Origin: Bradyrhizobium sp. SZCCT0148
GTDB taxonomy: Bacteria > Pseudomonadota > Alphaproteobacteria > Rhizobiales > Xanthobacteraceae
Direction of reading: 5' to 3'
Length of the DNA stretch: 64,000 nt
NCBI RefSeq assembly: GCF_018129985.1
Contig: NZ_JAFCKT010000001.1
Span: forward strand, 1,116,001-1,180,000
Part shown: positions 17,989 to 27,734 of the stretch, piece by piece
Numbering within the stretch: the stretch's first letter is position 1
Layout of the letters: every line of letters starts with the position of its first letter
Translations under genes and position numbers: made by a program
The notes under the pieces: generated by a model
Told to the model about the DNA's origin: nothing
What the model saw: the letters and a program-made list of their open reading frames with translations, nothing else
The model's database searches: none

Positions 17989-18079
17989 TAGGGTGGGCAA
18001 AGCGAAGTGTGCCCGCCGATCCGCAGATACTCTTCCTAAGGGATGGTGGGCACGGCGCTACGTGCCTTAGCCCGTCCTA
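17989..18079. repeat. Dispersed palindromic element between dctM and HMG-CoA lyase
   Basis: About 91 bp with imperfect terminal inverted repeats TAGGGTGGGCAAAG and CTTAGCCCGTCCTA, plus the inner pair GTGTGCCCGCC and GGTGGGCACGG. This resembles a dispersed Bradyrhizobium intergenic element of the TAGGGTGGGCAAAGCG type. Its last three bases form the TAG stop of the HMG-CoA lyase gene. Confidence 0.7.
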
Positions 18080-18988
18080 CGAAGCAGCCCGCTTCCTCTT
18101 CGCATTCAGCGCGGACGCCACGCGGCTCACCGGCGGCTTGCCGAGCACGTCGCTCATCGTGTTGGTGGCAGCGAGCAGCTTCTCCATGTCGACGCCGGTC
18201 CTGACGCCCATGCCTTCGAGCATGTAGACGACATCCTCAGTCGCGACATTGCCGGTCGCACCCGGCGCGTAGGGACAGCCACCGAGGCCGCCGGCGGCGG
18301 CATCGATGACGCGCACGCCCTCCTCCATCCCCGCATAGAGATTGGCGAGCGCTTGCCCGTAAGTGTCGTGGAAGTGCATGGCAAGCTTTGCCGGCGGGAT
18401 GTTGGCGGCAACCGCGCGCAGCATCTCCCTGGCCTTATCAGGCGTGCCGACGCCGATGGTGTCGCCGAGCGAGATCTCGTAGCAGCCGAGATCCCACAGC
18501 GTGCTCGCCAGATCAGCCACTGCCTTCGGCTTGATCTCGCCGTCGAACGGACAACCGAGCACGCAGGAAATATAGCCGCGCACCGGTGTGCCATCGGCCT
18601 TCGCGCGCGCCAGCACCCGCTTGAAGCGCTCGATCGACTCTGCAATCGTGCAGTTGATGTTGGCGCGCGAAAAGCCCTCCGAGGCCGCCGCGAACACCGA
18701 GGCCACTGTCGCCCCGGCCGCGCGCGCGGCGTCATAGCCCTTTTCGTTTGGCACCAGCACGTGGAACTCGGCGCCCCTGACGTGGCTTACACCGCGCAGC
18801 ACGGCATCCGAGTTCGCCATCTGCGGGATCGCTTTGGGCGAGACGAACGCACCGACCTCGACCGTATCGAGGCCGGCCCCGACCAGCGCTTCGATGAAGG
18901 CGATACGGTCCTCGACGCTGACCGGCGTCTTCTCGTTCTGGAGCCCATCGCGCGGGCCCATTTCGATGATGCGGACCTGGTCGCTCAT
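18077..18988 (-). CDS. mvaB: Hydroxymethylglutaryl-CoA lyase
   Basis: 303 residues, a TIM-barrel HMG-CoA lyase that cleaves HMG-CoA to acetyl-CoA and acetoacetate, the last step of leucine breakdown. It begins VRIIEMGPRDGLQNEKTPVS (catalytic Arg-Asp pair), has the metal ligands in HFHDTYG, and the active-site cysteine loop GGCPYAPGATGNVATED. It is the last gene of the leucine cluster, 15 bp after mccA. Its stop codon is supplied by a dispersed repeat. Confidence 0.95.
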   Translation of the reverse strand: MSDQVRIIEMGPRDGLQNEKTPVSVEDRIAFIEALVGAGLDTVEVGAFVSPKAIPQMANSDAVLRGVSHVRGAEFHVLVPNEKGYDAARAAGATVASVFAAASEGFSRANINCTIAESIERFKRVLARAKADGTPVRGYISCVLGCPFDGEIKPKAVADLASTLWDLGCYEISLGDTIGVGTPDKAREMLRAVAANIPPAKLAMHFHDTYGQALANLYAGMEEGVRVIDAAAGGLGGCPYAPGATGNVATEDVVYMLEGMGVRTGVDMEKLLAATNTMSDVLGKPPVSRVASALNAKRKRAAS

Positions 18989-19003
18989 CTCACTCTCCCC
19001 CAG

Positions 19004-21007
19004 TCATTCGTTCGAAGGCTCGACCACGGCGAGTTCGACGCCCTCCTGCACGATGTCGCCCACCTTGCACTTGATGGACGTCAGCACGCCGGCATAGGGC
19101 GCGCGAAGTGTCTGCTCCATTTTCATCACTTCCAGGGTGAGGATCGGGGCGCCCTTCTCCAGCTTCGCCCCTTCCTCCGCCAGCACGGCGACGACCGTGC
19201 CCGGCAACGGTGCCGCGATCTTGTCCGCGCCGGTCTGCTCCTCGGTCTCGCCGCCGAACGGATCGACCCAGTGCAGGTCGAAGCGGCCGTTACGCGTGCG
19301 CAAGTAAAGCTCGTGCCCGGTAATGACCGCGGCGACCGACGATTTGACGCCGTCGAGCGTCAGGTCAAAGCCGCCGTCCTTCGCAACGATCGAGAACGCC
19401 AATTCGCGCTCGCCGATGACCAGCGTCGATGGTCCGCTGCCGTAGTTCAGAACGACCTGCTGCTCGGGCCCATGCCCGACGCGAAAGGCAAAGCGCCGCT
19501 GCCGACGGCCGACCGGCTGCCAGCCGAAGGTCTGCCAGGGCGAATTCGCCTCGCTTTGGGCGGCCTGCTGCTCGCCGTTGATAACAGCAGCGACGGCCGC
19601 ACAGAGCTCGAGCTCACCCGGCACCTGCGACGCCTGTGTCAGCACCGCCAGTTCGCGCTCGATGAAGCCGGTATCGATGGCATTGGTCCGCACCTTCGGA
19701 TGCGTCATCAGCGCCGACAGGAACGGGATGTTGGTGACGATCCCGCGGACGTCGGACTCCTCCAGCCCGCGGTTCAGCCGCTCGATCGCGACCTCCCGCG
19801 TCGGCGCCCAGGCAATCATCTTTGCGAGCATGGCGTCGTAATACGGCGAGACGCTATCGCCCTCGCGATAGCCGGCATCGATCCGCAAGCCCCCGCCTTC
19901 TGCCGGCAAGCGCCAGGTCGAAATCCTGCCGACCGACGGCATGAAATTCTTGGTCGGGTTCTCGGCATAGACGCGCGCCTCGACGGCGTGGCCGTTGAGC
20001 CGGATCTCGTCCTGCTTCAGCGGCAGCGCCTCACCGAAGGCGACGCGCAATTGCCACTCGACCAGATCAATTCCCGTGATCAACTCGGTCACGGGGTGTT
20101 CGACCTGGAGCCGGGTGTTCATCTCGATGAAGAATACATCCTTGCCGTCGGAGACGAACTCGATGGTGCCGGCGCCGACATAGTTCACGGCGCCCGCCGC
20201 TTTTCGCGCGGCGGCACAGACCGTCTCGCGCTGGGCAGGATTGAGCGTCGGCGACGGCGCCTCCTCGATCACCTTCTGATGACGGCGCTGCAGCGTGCAT
20301 TCGCGCTCGAAAAGCGACAGCAGATTGCCGTGGCTGTCGCCGACGATCTGCACCTCGATATGCCTGGGATTGTCGACATATTTTTCGATCAGCATGCGAT
20401 CGTCGCCAAACGCGGCCTTGGCCTCGCGCTTGGCGCTGACGATGGCTGGCGCAAGCTCTTCGGCCGAGCGCACGATGCGCATTCCGCGGCCGCCACCGCC
20501 GGCGGAGGCCTTCACCAGGATGGGGAAGCCGACCTTGTCGGCCGCCTTCGCCAGCGTGGCGTCGTCCTGCGCATCGCCGTGATAGCCGGGCACTAGCGGC
20601 ACCCCTGCTTTCTCCATCAGTGCCTTGGAGCCGGATTTCGAGCCCATTGCGTTCATCATGTCGGCAGTTGGGCCGACGAAGACGAGGCCGGCATCGTAAC
20701 AGGCCTGCGCGAACTCGGCATTCTCCGACAGAAATCCGTAACCGGGATGGACGGCCTCGGCGCCTGTCTTCTTCGCAGCTTCAATCAACCGATCGACATT
20801 GAGATAACTGTCGCGGGCGCGAGCCGGCCCCAGCAGCACGGCTTCATCCGCGAGTGCGACATGCATCGCGTCGCGATCGGCTTCGGAATAGACCGCGACC
20901 GTGCGCAGGCCCATGGCACGCGCGGTGCGGATGACGCGGGCTGCGATCTCGCCACGGTTGGCGATCAGGAGCGTGCGAAAACGCCGGTAGAGCTTTGAGC
21001 GGTCCAT
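19004..21007 (-). CDS. mccA: 3-methylcrotonyl-CoA carboxylase, biotin-containing alpha subunit
   Basis: 667 residues. An N-terminal biotin carboxylase (IANRGEIAARVIRTARAMG; glycine-rich ATP-grasp loop SAGGGGRGM; FIEMNTRLQVEHPVTE), a middle linker domain, and a C-terminal biotinyl domain with lysine in LEVMKMEQTL (VMKM where AMKM is usual). It carboxylates 3-methylcrotonyl-CoA together with MccB. Start at 21007 (MDRSKLYRRFRTLLIANRG); only 4 bp separate it from mccB. Confidence 0.93.
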   Translation of the reverse strand: MDRSKLYRRFRTLLIANRGEIAARVIRTARAMGLRTVAVYSEADRDAMHVALADEAVLLGPARARDSYLNVDRLIEAAKKTGAEAVHPGYGFLSENAEFAQACYDAGLVFVGPTADMMNAMGSKSGSKALMEKAGVPLVPGYHGDAQDDATLAKAADKVGFPILVKASAGGGGRGMRIVRSAEELAPAIVSAKREAKAAFGDDRMLIEKYVDNPRHIEVQIVGDSHGNLLSLFERECTLQRRHQKVIEEAPSPTLNPAQRETVCAAARKAAGAVNYVGAGTIEFVSDGKDVFFIEMNTRLQVEHPVTELITGIDLVEWQLRVAFGEALPLKQDEIRLNGHAVEARVYAENPTKNFMPSVGRISTWRLPAEGGGLRIDAGYREGDSVSPYYDAMLAKMIAWAPTREVAIERLNRGLEESDVRGIVTNIPFLSALMTHPKVRTNAIDTGFIERELAVLTQASQVPGELELCAAVAAVINGEQQAAQSEANSPWQTFGWQPVGRRQRRFAFRVGHGPEQQVVLNYGSGPSTLVIGERELAFSIVAKDGGFDLTLDGVKSSVAAVITGHELYLRTRNGRFDLHWVDPFGGETEEQTGADKIAAPLPGTVVAVLAEEGAKLEKGAPILTLEVMKMEQTLRAPYAGVLTSIKCKVGDIVQEGVELAVVEPSNE

Positions 21008-21011
21008 CGCA

Positions 21012-22616
21012 TCACATCCTGAACAGGCCGAATTTCGTCGGCTCGATCGGCGCATTCGACGCCGCCGAGAGACCAAGACCAAGCACGAGGCGCGTGTCGG
21101 CGGGGTCGATCACGCCGTCGTCCCACAGCCGCGCGGTGGCATAATAGGGATGCCCCTGGCTCTCATATTGCGCGCGGATCGGCTCGCGGAATTTATCTTC
21201 TTCGTCCTTGGACCAGCTCTCGCCCTTGGCCTCGATGTTGTCGCGGCGGACCTGGCTCAGCACCATCGAGGCCTGCTCGCCGCCCATCACCGAGATGCGC
21301 GCATTCGGCCACATCCACAGGAAACGCGGTGAGTAGGCGCGGCCGCACATGCCGTAATTGCCGGCGCCGTAAGAACCGCCGATCACCACGGTGAATTTCG
21401 GCACCGAGGCGGTGGCGACCGCCGTGACCAGCTTGGCGCCGTCGCGCGCGATGCCGCCGGCCTCGTATTTCTTGCCGACCATGAAGCCGGTGATGTTCTG
21501 CAGGAACACCAGCGGGATACCGCGCTGGCAGCACAGCTCGATGAAATGTGCGCCCTTCAGCGAGCTCTCGCTGAACAGGATGCCGTTGTTGGCGATGATG
21601 CCCACCGGATAACCCCAGATGTGGGCGAAGCCGCACACCAGCGTAGTGCCGTAAAGCTTCTTGAACTCGTCGAACTCGGAGCCGTCGACGACCCGGGCGA
21701 TGATGTCGCGTACGTCGAACGGCTTGCGGCCGTCGACGGGTACCACGCCGTAGATCTCCTCGGCAGCGAACAGCGGATCTCGCGGCGGATGCATGTTGAG
21801 ATGAGGCCGTGCCGACGGCTTCAGCGTGCCGACGATGCGCCGCGCGATGCCGATCGCATGGGCATCGTTTTGCGCATAATGGTCCGTGACGCCCGACTGA
21901 CGCGAATGCACGTCGGCGCCGCCGAGCTCCTCCGCGCTGACGACCTCGCCGGTCGCGGCCTTCACCAGGGGAGGACCGCCGAGAAAGATGGTCCCCTGGT
22001 TGCGCACGATGATGCTCTCATCCGACATCGCCGGGACATAGGCACCGCCGGCGGTGCACGAGCCCATCACGATCGCGATCTGCGGAATGCCCTGCGAGGA
22101 CATCTGCGCCTGGTTGTAGAAGATGCGGCCGAAATGCCGCTCGTCCGGAAAGATCTCGTCCTGCAGCGGCAGGAAGGCCCCGCCGGAATCGACCATGTAA
22201 ACACAGGGAAGATTGTTCTGCCGCGCCACATCCTGCGCGCGGAGGTGCTTCTTCACGGTCATGGGGTAATAGGTGCCGCCCTTGATGGTGGCGTCGTTGG
22301 CGACGATGACGCATTCGCGGCCCGCGATGCGCCCGACCCCGGTCACCACGCTGGCCGAATGCACGTCACCGCCATAAAGGCCGTAGGCCGCGAGCGGCGA
22401 CAGCTCCAGGAACGAGGTGCCGGGATCGACCAGCAGATCGACCCGCTGGCGCGCCAGCATCTTGCCGCGCGAGGTGTGCCGGTTGCGCGAGACTTCGCCG
22501 CCGCCGCCAGCGACCTGGCTGAGCTTTTCGCGCAAGTCCGCGACAAGCGAGCGCATGGCCTCGGAGTTGCGCGCAAAGTCTGACGACGACGGATCGATGC
22601 TGGAATGGAGCGGCAT
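21012..22616 (-). CDS. mccB: 3-methylcrotonyl-CoA carboxylase, carboxyltransferase beta subunit
   Basis: 534 residues of the acetyl-CoA carboxyltransferase fold. It has the oxyanion-hole regions [18 protein letters not shown] and [18 protein letters not shown] and the MccB-typical ending [18 protein letters not shown]. It transfers carboxyl from biotin on MccA to 3-methylcrotonyl-CoA. Within an operon with ivd upstream (24 bp gap) and mccA downstream. Confidence 0.95.
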   Translation of the reverse strand: MPLHSSIDPSSSDFARNSEAMRSLVADLREKLSQVAGGGGEVSRNRHTSRGKMLARQRVDLLVDPGTSFLELSPLAAYGLYGGDVHSASVVTGVGRIAGRECVIVANDATIKGGTYYPMTVKKHLRAQDVARQNNLPCVYMVDSGGAFLPLQDEIFPDERHFGRIFYNQAQMSSQGIPQIAIVMGSCTAGGAYVPAMSDESIIVRNQGTIFLGGPPLVKAATGEVVSAEELGGADVHSRQSGVTDHYAQNDAHAIGIARRIVGTLKPSARPHLNMHPPRDPLFAAEEIYGVVPVDGRKPFDVRDIIARVVDGSEFDEFKKLYGTTLVCGFAHIWGYPVGIIANNGILFSESSLKGAHFIELCCQRGIPLVFLQNITGFMVGKKYEAGGIARDGAKLVTAVATASVPKFTVVIGGSYGAGNYGMCGRAYSPRFLWMWPNARISVMGGEQASMVLSQVRRDNIEAKGESWSKDEEDKFREPIRAQYESQGHPYYATARLWDDGVIDPADTRLVLGLGLSAASNAPIEPTKFGLFRM

Positions 22617-22640
22617 GTTGATTCCAATGGAGTGAAGGTG

Positions 22641-23813
22641 TTAGTCCGTCTCGGACATCAGTTCGCGGCCGATCAGCATGCGGCGAACTTCGGACGTCCC
22701 AGCGCCGATCTCGTACAGCTTCGCGTCGCGCCACAGGCGCCCCACGGGGAAGTCACTGGTATAGCCGACGCCGCCAAGCGCCTGGATTGCCTCGCCCGCC
22801 ATCCACGTTGCCTTCTCCGCGGAATAGAGGATCGCAGCCGCCGCGTCCTTGCGCAAGCTGCGGGCGTGGTCGGCGCGGTCGCAGGCGCGGCCCACCGCAT
22901 AGACGTAGGCGCGCGTGGCCTGCCAGGTCGAATACATGTCGGCGAGCTTGCCCTGCATCAGCTGGAAGTCACCGATCGGTTGGCCGAACTGCTTGCGCTC
23001 GTGCATGTAGGGCACAACCGCATCCATGCAGGCGGCCATGATCCCGAGCGGCCCCCCCGAGAGCACTGCGCGTTCATAGTCGAGCCCGGACATCAGCACC
23101 TTGACGCCCTCGCCCACCCTGCCGAGCACGTTCTCCTCGGGCACCTCGCATTCGTCGAAGAACAGCGGATAGGTGTTGGAGCCGCGCATGCCGAGCTTGT
23201 CCAGATGCTGGCCGTGGGTGAAGCCCTTGAAACCCTTCTCGACCAGGAAGGCGGTCATGCCGCGTGGGCCGGCCTCCGGATCGGTCTTGGCGTAGACCAC
23301 CAGCACGTCGGCATCGCCGCCATTGGTGATCCACATCTTGGAGCCGTTGAGCACATAGCGATCGCCGCGCTTGTCGGCACGCAGCTTCATCGAGACCACG
23401 TCCGATCCCGCACCGGGCTCGGACATCGCGAGCGCGCCGACATACTCGCCGGAGATCAGCTTCGGCAGATAGCGCTGCCGCTGCGCGTCGTTGCCGTTGC
23501 GGCGAATCTGGTTGACGCAAAGGTTGGAGTGGGCGCCGTAAGACAGGCCAACGGCTGCGGAGCCGCGCGAGACCTCCTCCATGGCAACGATGTGGGCGAG
23601 ATAGCCCATGTTCGAGCCGCCATATTGCTCCGGCGCGGTCATGCCGTGCAGGCCGAGGTCGCCAAGGCGCTTCCAGAGGTCGGCCGGGAACAGATTGGCT
23701 TTCTCGATCTCAGCGGCGCGGGGCGTGATCTCCGCCTCCACGAAGGCGCGCACGGTGTCGCGCAGCATGCTGATGTCTTCGCCCAGATCGAAATCGATGC
23801 TCGGGATGTTCAA
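22641..23813 (-). CDS. ivd: Isovaleryl-CoA dehydrogenase
   Basis: 390-residue acyl-CoA dehydrogenase. The sequence [18 protein letters not shown] carries the catalytic Glu at the position peculiar to isovaleryl-CoA dehydrogenases. FAD and substrate motifs include [29 protein letters not shown] and [20 protein letters not shown]. It oxidises isovaleryl-CoA to 3-methylcrotonyl-CoA. First gene of the cluster, divergent from an AraC-type regulator across a 99-bp gap. Confidence 0.95.
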   Translation of the reverse strand: MNIPSIDFDLGEDISMLRDTVRAFVEAEITPRAAEIEKANLFPADLWKRLGDLGLHGMTAPEQYGGSNMGYLAHIVAMEEVSRGSAAVGLSYGAHSNLCVNQIRRNGNDAQRQRYLPKLISGEYVGALAMSEPGAGSDVVSMKLRADKRGDRYVLNGSKMWITNGGDADVLVVYAKTDPEAGPRGMTAFLVEKGFKGFTHGQHLDKLGMRGSNTYPLFFDECEVPEENVLGRVGEGVKVLMSGLDYERAVLSGGPLGIMAACMDAVVPYMHERKQFGQPIGDFQLMQGKLADMYSTWQATRAYVYAVGRACDRADHARSLRKDAAAAILYSAEKATWMAGEAIQALGGVGYTSDFPVGRLWRDAKLYEIGAGTSEVRRMLIGRELMSETD

Positions 23814-23862
23814 GGCGATTCCTCCGTCTTTTATCGCCCGAACCTACCTCCGTCCGGGCGCC

Positions 23863-23894
23863 TTGGCGGTCGAAAAGGTTGCATTTTCCGCCAA
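23863..23894. promoter_or_regulatory. Candidate operator in the ivd/araC divergent promoter
   Basis: Inverted repeat TTGGCGG-N18-CCGCCAA, with inner GAAAA/TTTTC arms and another TTTGGCG half-site at 23897. It sits between the two divergent starts (23813 and 23913), a fitting place for a shared regulator site. This is inference from symmetry and position only. Confidence 0.4.
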
Positions 23895-23912
23895 CTTTGG
23901 CGAGGATTTTTC

Positions 23913-24941
23913 ATGCCTTTTCAAGCCGCCACCGCGACGCCCCGCCGTGCCATGACCCCCGCCGCCTTCGTCCGCGGTGTGGTCGCCGCTTATGCCCGCT
24001 ACGGGGGGGACGCGACCGAGGCCCTGGGCAAGGGCCAGGTCACCGAAGACCTCGTCTATTCCGGGGACGGACGTATCACAGCGGCCCAGTTCGAGGCATT
24101 GGCCGGTCACGCCATGCGTGAGCTCGACGACGAGGCGCTCGGCTGGTTCACGCGCCGGCTGCCCTGGGGCACCTATGGCATGCTGTGCCGCGCCTCGATC
24201 ACGGCGCCCAATCTCGAAGTCGCTCTCAAGCGCTGGTGCCGGCATCATCGGCTGTTGACCGAGGACGTGCTGTTCGAGCTCGCGGTTGGCGACGAGACCG
24301 CGACCATCTCCATTCGCGAGCAGCGCGACCTCGGAAATCTCCGGGAATTCTGCCTGGTCACCCTGCTCCGTTACGTACTCGGCTTTTCATGCTGGGCGGT
24401 CGATTCCGCCATCGCGCTGCGCGCGGCGGAATTTCCCTTTGCCGAGCCCGGCCATGTCTCGGTCTATCCGACCATCTTCTGCAAGAACCTGAGCTTCGAT
24501 GCCGGCAGCGCCCGCATCGTCTTCGACAAGCACTATCTTTCGCTGCCATTCACGCGCAGCGCGGCCGATCTCGACAGCATGCTCAAGGGCGCGTTGCGGC
24601 TGACCGTGCTCCCTTACAGGCGCGACCGGCTGCTGGTCGAGCGCGTTCGCCGCGTGCTTCGCAATGGGCGCGGCCGCAGTCTCGGCGCCGAGGATGTCGC
24701 AAGCGAGCTCGCGCTATCAACCCGCACCATGCATCGGCGCCTGCGCGAGGAGGCCACCTCGCTGCGCGATCTCAAGGAAGAGGCAAAGTTCGAACTGGCA
24801 AAACAAGAGCTGATGCGTGGACGTGCGCCGATCAAGCGCATCGCGGAGATCGCCGGCTTCCGCAATGAGAAGAGCTTTTCCCGCGCCTTCCGCACCTGGA
24901 CAGGCGCGAGCCCGCGAGAGTTTCGCGGCAGGTATCGCTGA
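23913..24941 (+). CDS. AraC family transcriptional regulator
   Basis: 342 residues. The N-terminal two-thirds is the AraC 'arabinose-binding' type ligand domain (RRLPWGTYGMLCRASITAPN), and the C-terminal ~100 residues hold two helix-turn-helix motifs (ASELALSTRTMHRRLREEAT and IAEIAGFRNEKSFSRAFRTW). Divergent from ivd, so it probably controls the leucine/isovalerate genes in response to a pathway acyl compound. Start at 23913 (ATGCCTTTTCAAG). Confidence 0.9.
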   Translation: MPFQAATATPRRAMTPAAFVRGVVAAYARYGGDATEALGKGQVTEDLVYSGDGRITAAQFEALAGHAMRELDDEALGWFTRRLPWGTYGMLCRASITAPNLEVALKRWCRHHRLLTEDVLFELAVGDETATISIREQRDLGNLREFCLVTLLRYVLGFSCWAVDSAIALRAAEFPFAEPGHVSVYPTIFCKNLSFDAGSARIVFDKHYLSLPFTRSAADLDSMLKGALRLTVLPYRRDRLLVERVRRVLRNGRGRSLGAEDVASELALSTRTMHRRLREEATSLRDLKEEAKFELAKQELMRGRAPIKRIAEIAGFRNEKSFSRAFRTWTGASPREFRGRYR

Positions 24942-25025
24942 AACTTCATCCGGAATGGGGCGTCGGGCCTCGTCGCGTCAATCCAAACAGGCGAGCGCCG
25001 TTCACCTCATGACAGGCAGACCGCG

Positions 25026-25535
25026 CTAGCTCGCCGACGCCGCCGCCGCGACGTCTTGCAACGGCAGCGGCACATCCTTCGCAACACCCAGCACCGGGAA
25101 GCTGCGGACGTTCTTCACGTCCGGCATCGCGGCGAAGTGCAGCAGCTGCTGCCGCATGCTCTCGACGCTCGGCGCCACGCATTTGAGGAGATAGTCGGTG
25201 TCGCCCGAGATCCGCCAGCACTGCTGGATGCGCGGGATCGCGGCGATCGAGTTCTCGAACGCCTCGAGCACCGGCTGCGCCTGGCTGCCGAGCTGGATCG
25301 AGACGAACGACACCACCTCATAGCCGAGCCGCCGCTCGTCGATGATGGCCCGCACCGCCCGGATCACGCCGCGGCCAAACAACGATTTCAACCGCCGCAA
25401 GCAGTTCGGCGCGGACACGCCGACGCGCAGCGCCAGCTCGTTGTTGCGGATTCGCCCGTCCTGCTGCAGCTCGGATAATATCCTCAGATCGACGCCGTCG
25501 AGCTGGTCACGCCCGGCCATACCCTGCCCCGTCAT
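25026..25535 (-). CDS. Lrp/AsnC family transcriptional regulator
   Basis: 169 residues. An N-terminal winged helix (LDGVDLRILSELQQDGRIRN, with recognition region VGVSAPNCLRRLKSL) and a C-terminal RAM/ASNC sensing domain (VSFVSIQLGSQAQ, GDTDYLLKCVAPS). These proteins bind amino acids and act locally or globally. The target is not evident. ATG at 25520 is an alternative start, and the frame extends upstream. It ends 84 bp after the convergent araC stop. Confidence 0.88.
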   Translation of the reverse strand: MTGQGMAGRDQLDGVDLRILSELQQDGRIRNNELALRVGVSAPNCLRRLKSLFGRGVIRAVRAIIDERRLGYEVVSFVSIQLGSQAQPVLEAFENSIAAIPRIQQCWRISGDTDYLLKCVAPSVESMRQQLLHFAAMPDVKNVRSFPVLGVAKDVPLPLQDVAAAASAS

Positions 25536-25714
25536 GGTCGTGTCATGAGCGGCAGCGAAGCACGGGGCGGAAGGGGTGCCAAGAGGCTGACACGGCGCAT
25601 AGCGCCATAGCGTTCGAGCGGCCTCTCCGCCCTCGGGGCCGGGAATAGCCATCCGAACCCCGGCTTTGCTTCCGCTCGCCTATGTCCTGGCTATCCAGCC
25701 ATTTCCGGTTGCAA

Positions 25715-25789
25715 AAACGTGGATGCCCGTGCCTTCGCCTCGCCAAAGCGGTTTGCGGCCACGCAACCGGGACAAGCCCCGGCATGAAG
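25715..25789. repeat. Degenerate copy of a dispersed palindromic element
   Basis: AACGTGGATGCCCG followed 40 bases later by CGGGACAAGCCCCGGCATGA resembles the arms of the element found in pbpC, but the outer arm is eroded. It fills much of the gap upstream of the Lrp gene. Confidence 0.45.
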
Positions 25790-25832
25790 TCAATCGCGAG
25801 GAATGATGTGGAATGGACCGCGCCAGCCGCCC

Positions 25833-26138
25833 TCAATGCGTCCAGGGCTCGCCGCGGCGGAACGAGAAATTGTCGGCATAGGCGACCGGGCGGCGGATCG
25901 AATCCTGGGGCTCGATGACCTGGTAGGCGATGCCCTTGCGCTCGCAATAGGCGACCGCCTCTTCCTTGCTGTGGAAGCGCAGCGTGATCTGCTGCTTCAT
26001 GTCGCCGGACGAAGTCCAGCCCATCAGCGGCTCAACCGAGCGCGGCTGCTCGGGCTCGTAGTCGAGCTGCCATTCCTTCGTTTTGGACCGGCCGGATTGC
26101 ATCGCGTTTTTGGCGGGCTTGAAAATGCGTGCGGTCAT
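25833..26138 (-). CDS. ETC complex I subunit (NDUFS4-like)
   Basis: 101 residues: MTARIFKPAKNAMQSGRSKT, WQLDYEPEQPRSVEPLMGWT, QITLRFHSKEEAVAYCERKG, YADNFSFRRGEPWTH. This matches the ETC_C1_NDUFS4 family, the accessory subunit of respiratory complex I found in alphaproteobacteria and mitochondria. It lies apart from the nuo operon, as is usual. Start at 26138. Confidence 0.92.
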   Translation of the reverse strand: MTARIFKPAKNAMQSGRSKTKEWQLDYEPEQPRSVEPLMGWTSSGDMKQQITLRFHSKEEAVAYCERKGIAYQVIEPQDSIRRPVAYADNFSFRRGEPWTH

Positions 26139-26391
26139 GGGTGATCCGGGCCTCTTTCGTCTTTCGTTCGATTTCGATGCGTCACGGTGGCAGTTGGTGG
26201 AAACCGCGGGCATAGTATAGAGACACCGGTTGGGAACTGATCGGTGATTCCGGCCCCGGCACCCTCCCCGACGGTATAGTCATTATGCTGCACCGTGACA
26301 ATTGCGTACCCGTCTTCCGCGCCGGGGTCCCGCCCGGCGGCCCCATCTCGCCGATTTCGGCGTATCCGTCCCCTTCGAGAGCTTCCGTCGC

Positions 26392-27567
26392 ATGGCCTTC
26401 CTGAACATCAACGCCACGCTTCCTGAAAAAGGCCGTGACCTCCGGCTCGACCTGTTTCGCGGCGTCGCGAACTGGGCAATCTTCCTCGACCACATTCCCG
26501 ACAACGTCGTGAACTGGGTGACGACGCGCAATTACGGCTTTTCCGACGCCGCCGATCTGTTCGTGTTCATCTCCGGCTATACCGCCTCGTTCGTCTATGC
26601 CCGGATGATGCTGGACCGCGGCTTCCTGGTCGGCGCCACCAGATTGACCAAGCGGGTCTGGCAGCTCTACGTCGCCCACATCATCCTGTTCGTGATCTAT
26701 ATCGCCTCGATCAGCTATCTGGCGCTGCGCTTCGGCGACAGCGAGATGATCAACGAGTTCAACGTCGCCGGCCTCGTCGACAACGCGACCGAGACGCTGC
26801 GCCAGGGCCTGTTCCTGCGCTTCAAGCCGCTCAATCTCGACGTGCTGCCGCTCTACATCGTGCTGATGGGCCTGTTTCCGCCGGTCCTGTGGTTCATGCT
26901 GCGCAAGCCCGATCTGACGATGGCGCTATCGATCGTCCTGTGGCTGACGGCCCGCCATTTCGGCTGGAATCTGAACGCCTATCCGGCCGGCCAGTGGTAC
27001 TTCAACCCGTATTGCTGGCAGGTGCTGTTCGTGTTCGGCGCCTGGTGCGCGATGGGCGGCGCGCGGCGCTCGATGACGCTGATCAACGCACCGATCACGC
27101 TCTATCTGTGTCTCGGCTATCTCCTGTTCGCGCTGGTCATGACCATGGCCGGCCGCTTCCCCGCGTTCGGCGGCATGTTCCCGGAGTGGCTGTTCTCGGC
27201 CTTCAACCCGAACGACAAGACCAACCTCGCGCCCTACCGCTTCATCCACTTCGTCGTGATCGTGATCCTGGTGATCCGCTTCGTGCCGAAGGAATGGCCG
27301 GGGCTGGAATGGAGAGTGTTCGATCCCCTGATCGTCTGCGGCCAGCAATCGCTCGCCGTGTTCTGCGTTGGCGTGTTCCTGTCCTTCGTCGGCCATTTCG
27401 AGCTGTCGATGAGCTCCGGCTCGCTGCTCGCGCAGATCTTCGTCAGCGTCGCCGGCATCGCCATCATGACGACGGTCGCATACTACATTTCGTGGTCGAA
27501 GAAGCAGGACAAGCCGCTCAAGCCACCGCCGCCCAAGCCTGCGACAGCCGCGACGAAGACGGCCTGA
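26392..27567 (+). CDS. opgC: OpgC family membrane protein
   Basis: 391 residues with about ten membrane segments. Early motif RDLRLDLFRGVANWAIFLDHIPDN and the ADLFVFISGYTASFVYARM segment are typical of OpgC, an acyltransferase-3-like protein that adds succinyl or similar groups to periplasmic glucans. The donor and acceptor here are not known. It ends in a proline/lysine-rich cytoplasmic tail. Start at ATG 26392. It stands alone, divergent from the complex I subunit. Confidence 0.88.
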   Translation: MAFLNINATLPEKGRDLRLDLFRGVANWAIFLDHIPDNVVNWVTTRNYGFSDAADLFVFISGYTASFVYARMMLDRGFLVGATRLTKRVWQLYVAHIILFVIYIASISYLALRFGDSEMINEFNVAGLVDNATETLRQGLFLRFKPLNLDVLPLYIVLMGLFPPVLWFMLRKPDLTMALSIVLWLTARHFGWNLNAYPAGQWYFNPYCWQVLFVFGAWCAMGGARRSMTLINAPITLYLCLGYLLFALVMTMAGRFPAFGGMFPEWLFSAFNPNDKTNLAPYRFIHFVVIVILVIRFVPKEWPGLEWRVFDPLIVCGQQSLAVFCVGVFLSFVGHFELSMSSGSLLAQIFVSVAGIAIMTTVAYYISWSKKQDKPLKPPPPKPATAATKTA

Positions 27568-27734
27568 GCTAGGAACGCCTGCCGGTTAGAGCCGCCTCTT
27601 CAATCGCCACGAGCCTAGTCGATGGTCAGAGTGCGGTTGACTTGGGTCAACCGGAGCCGGCGACGGTCGGTCTAGTGTCGTTATGACACGCGCCGCCGCA
27701 CCGGCGGCCTCCCCTCGGACAAGGCCATAAGCAC

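Noticed and set aside
18353..20596. A 747-codon plus-strand frame opposite the HMG-CoA lyase and mccA genes
   Set aside because: Same GC-driven shadow pattern opposite two clear enzymes.
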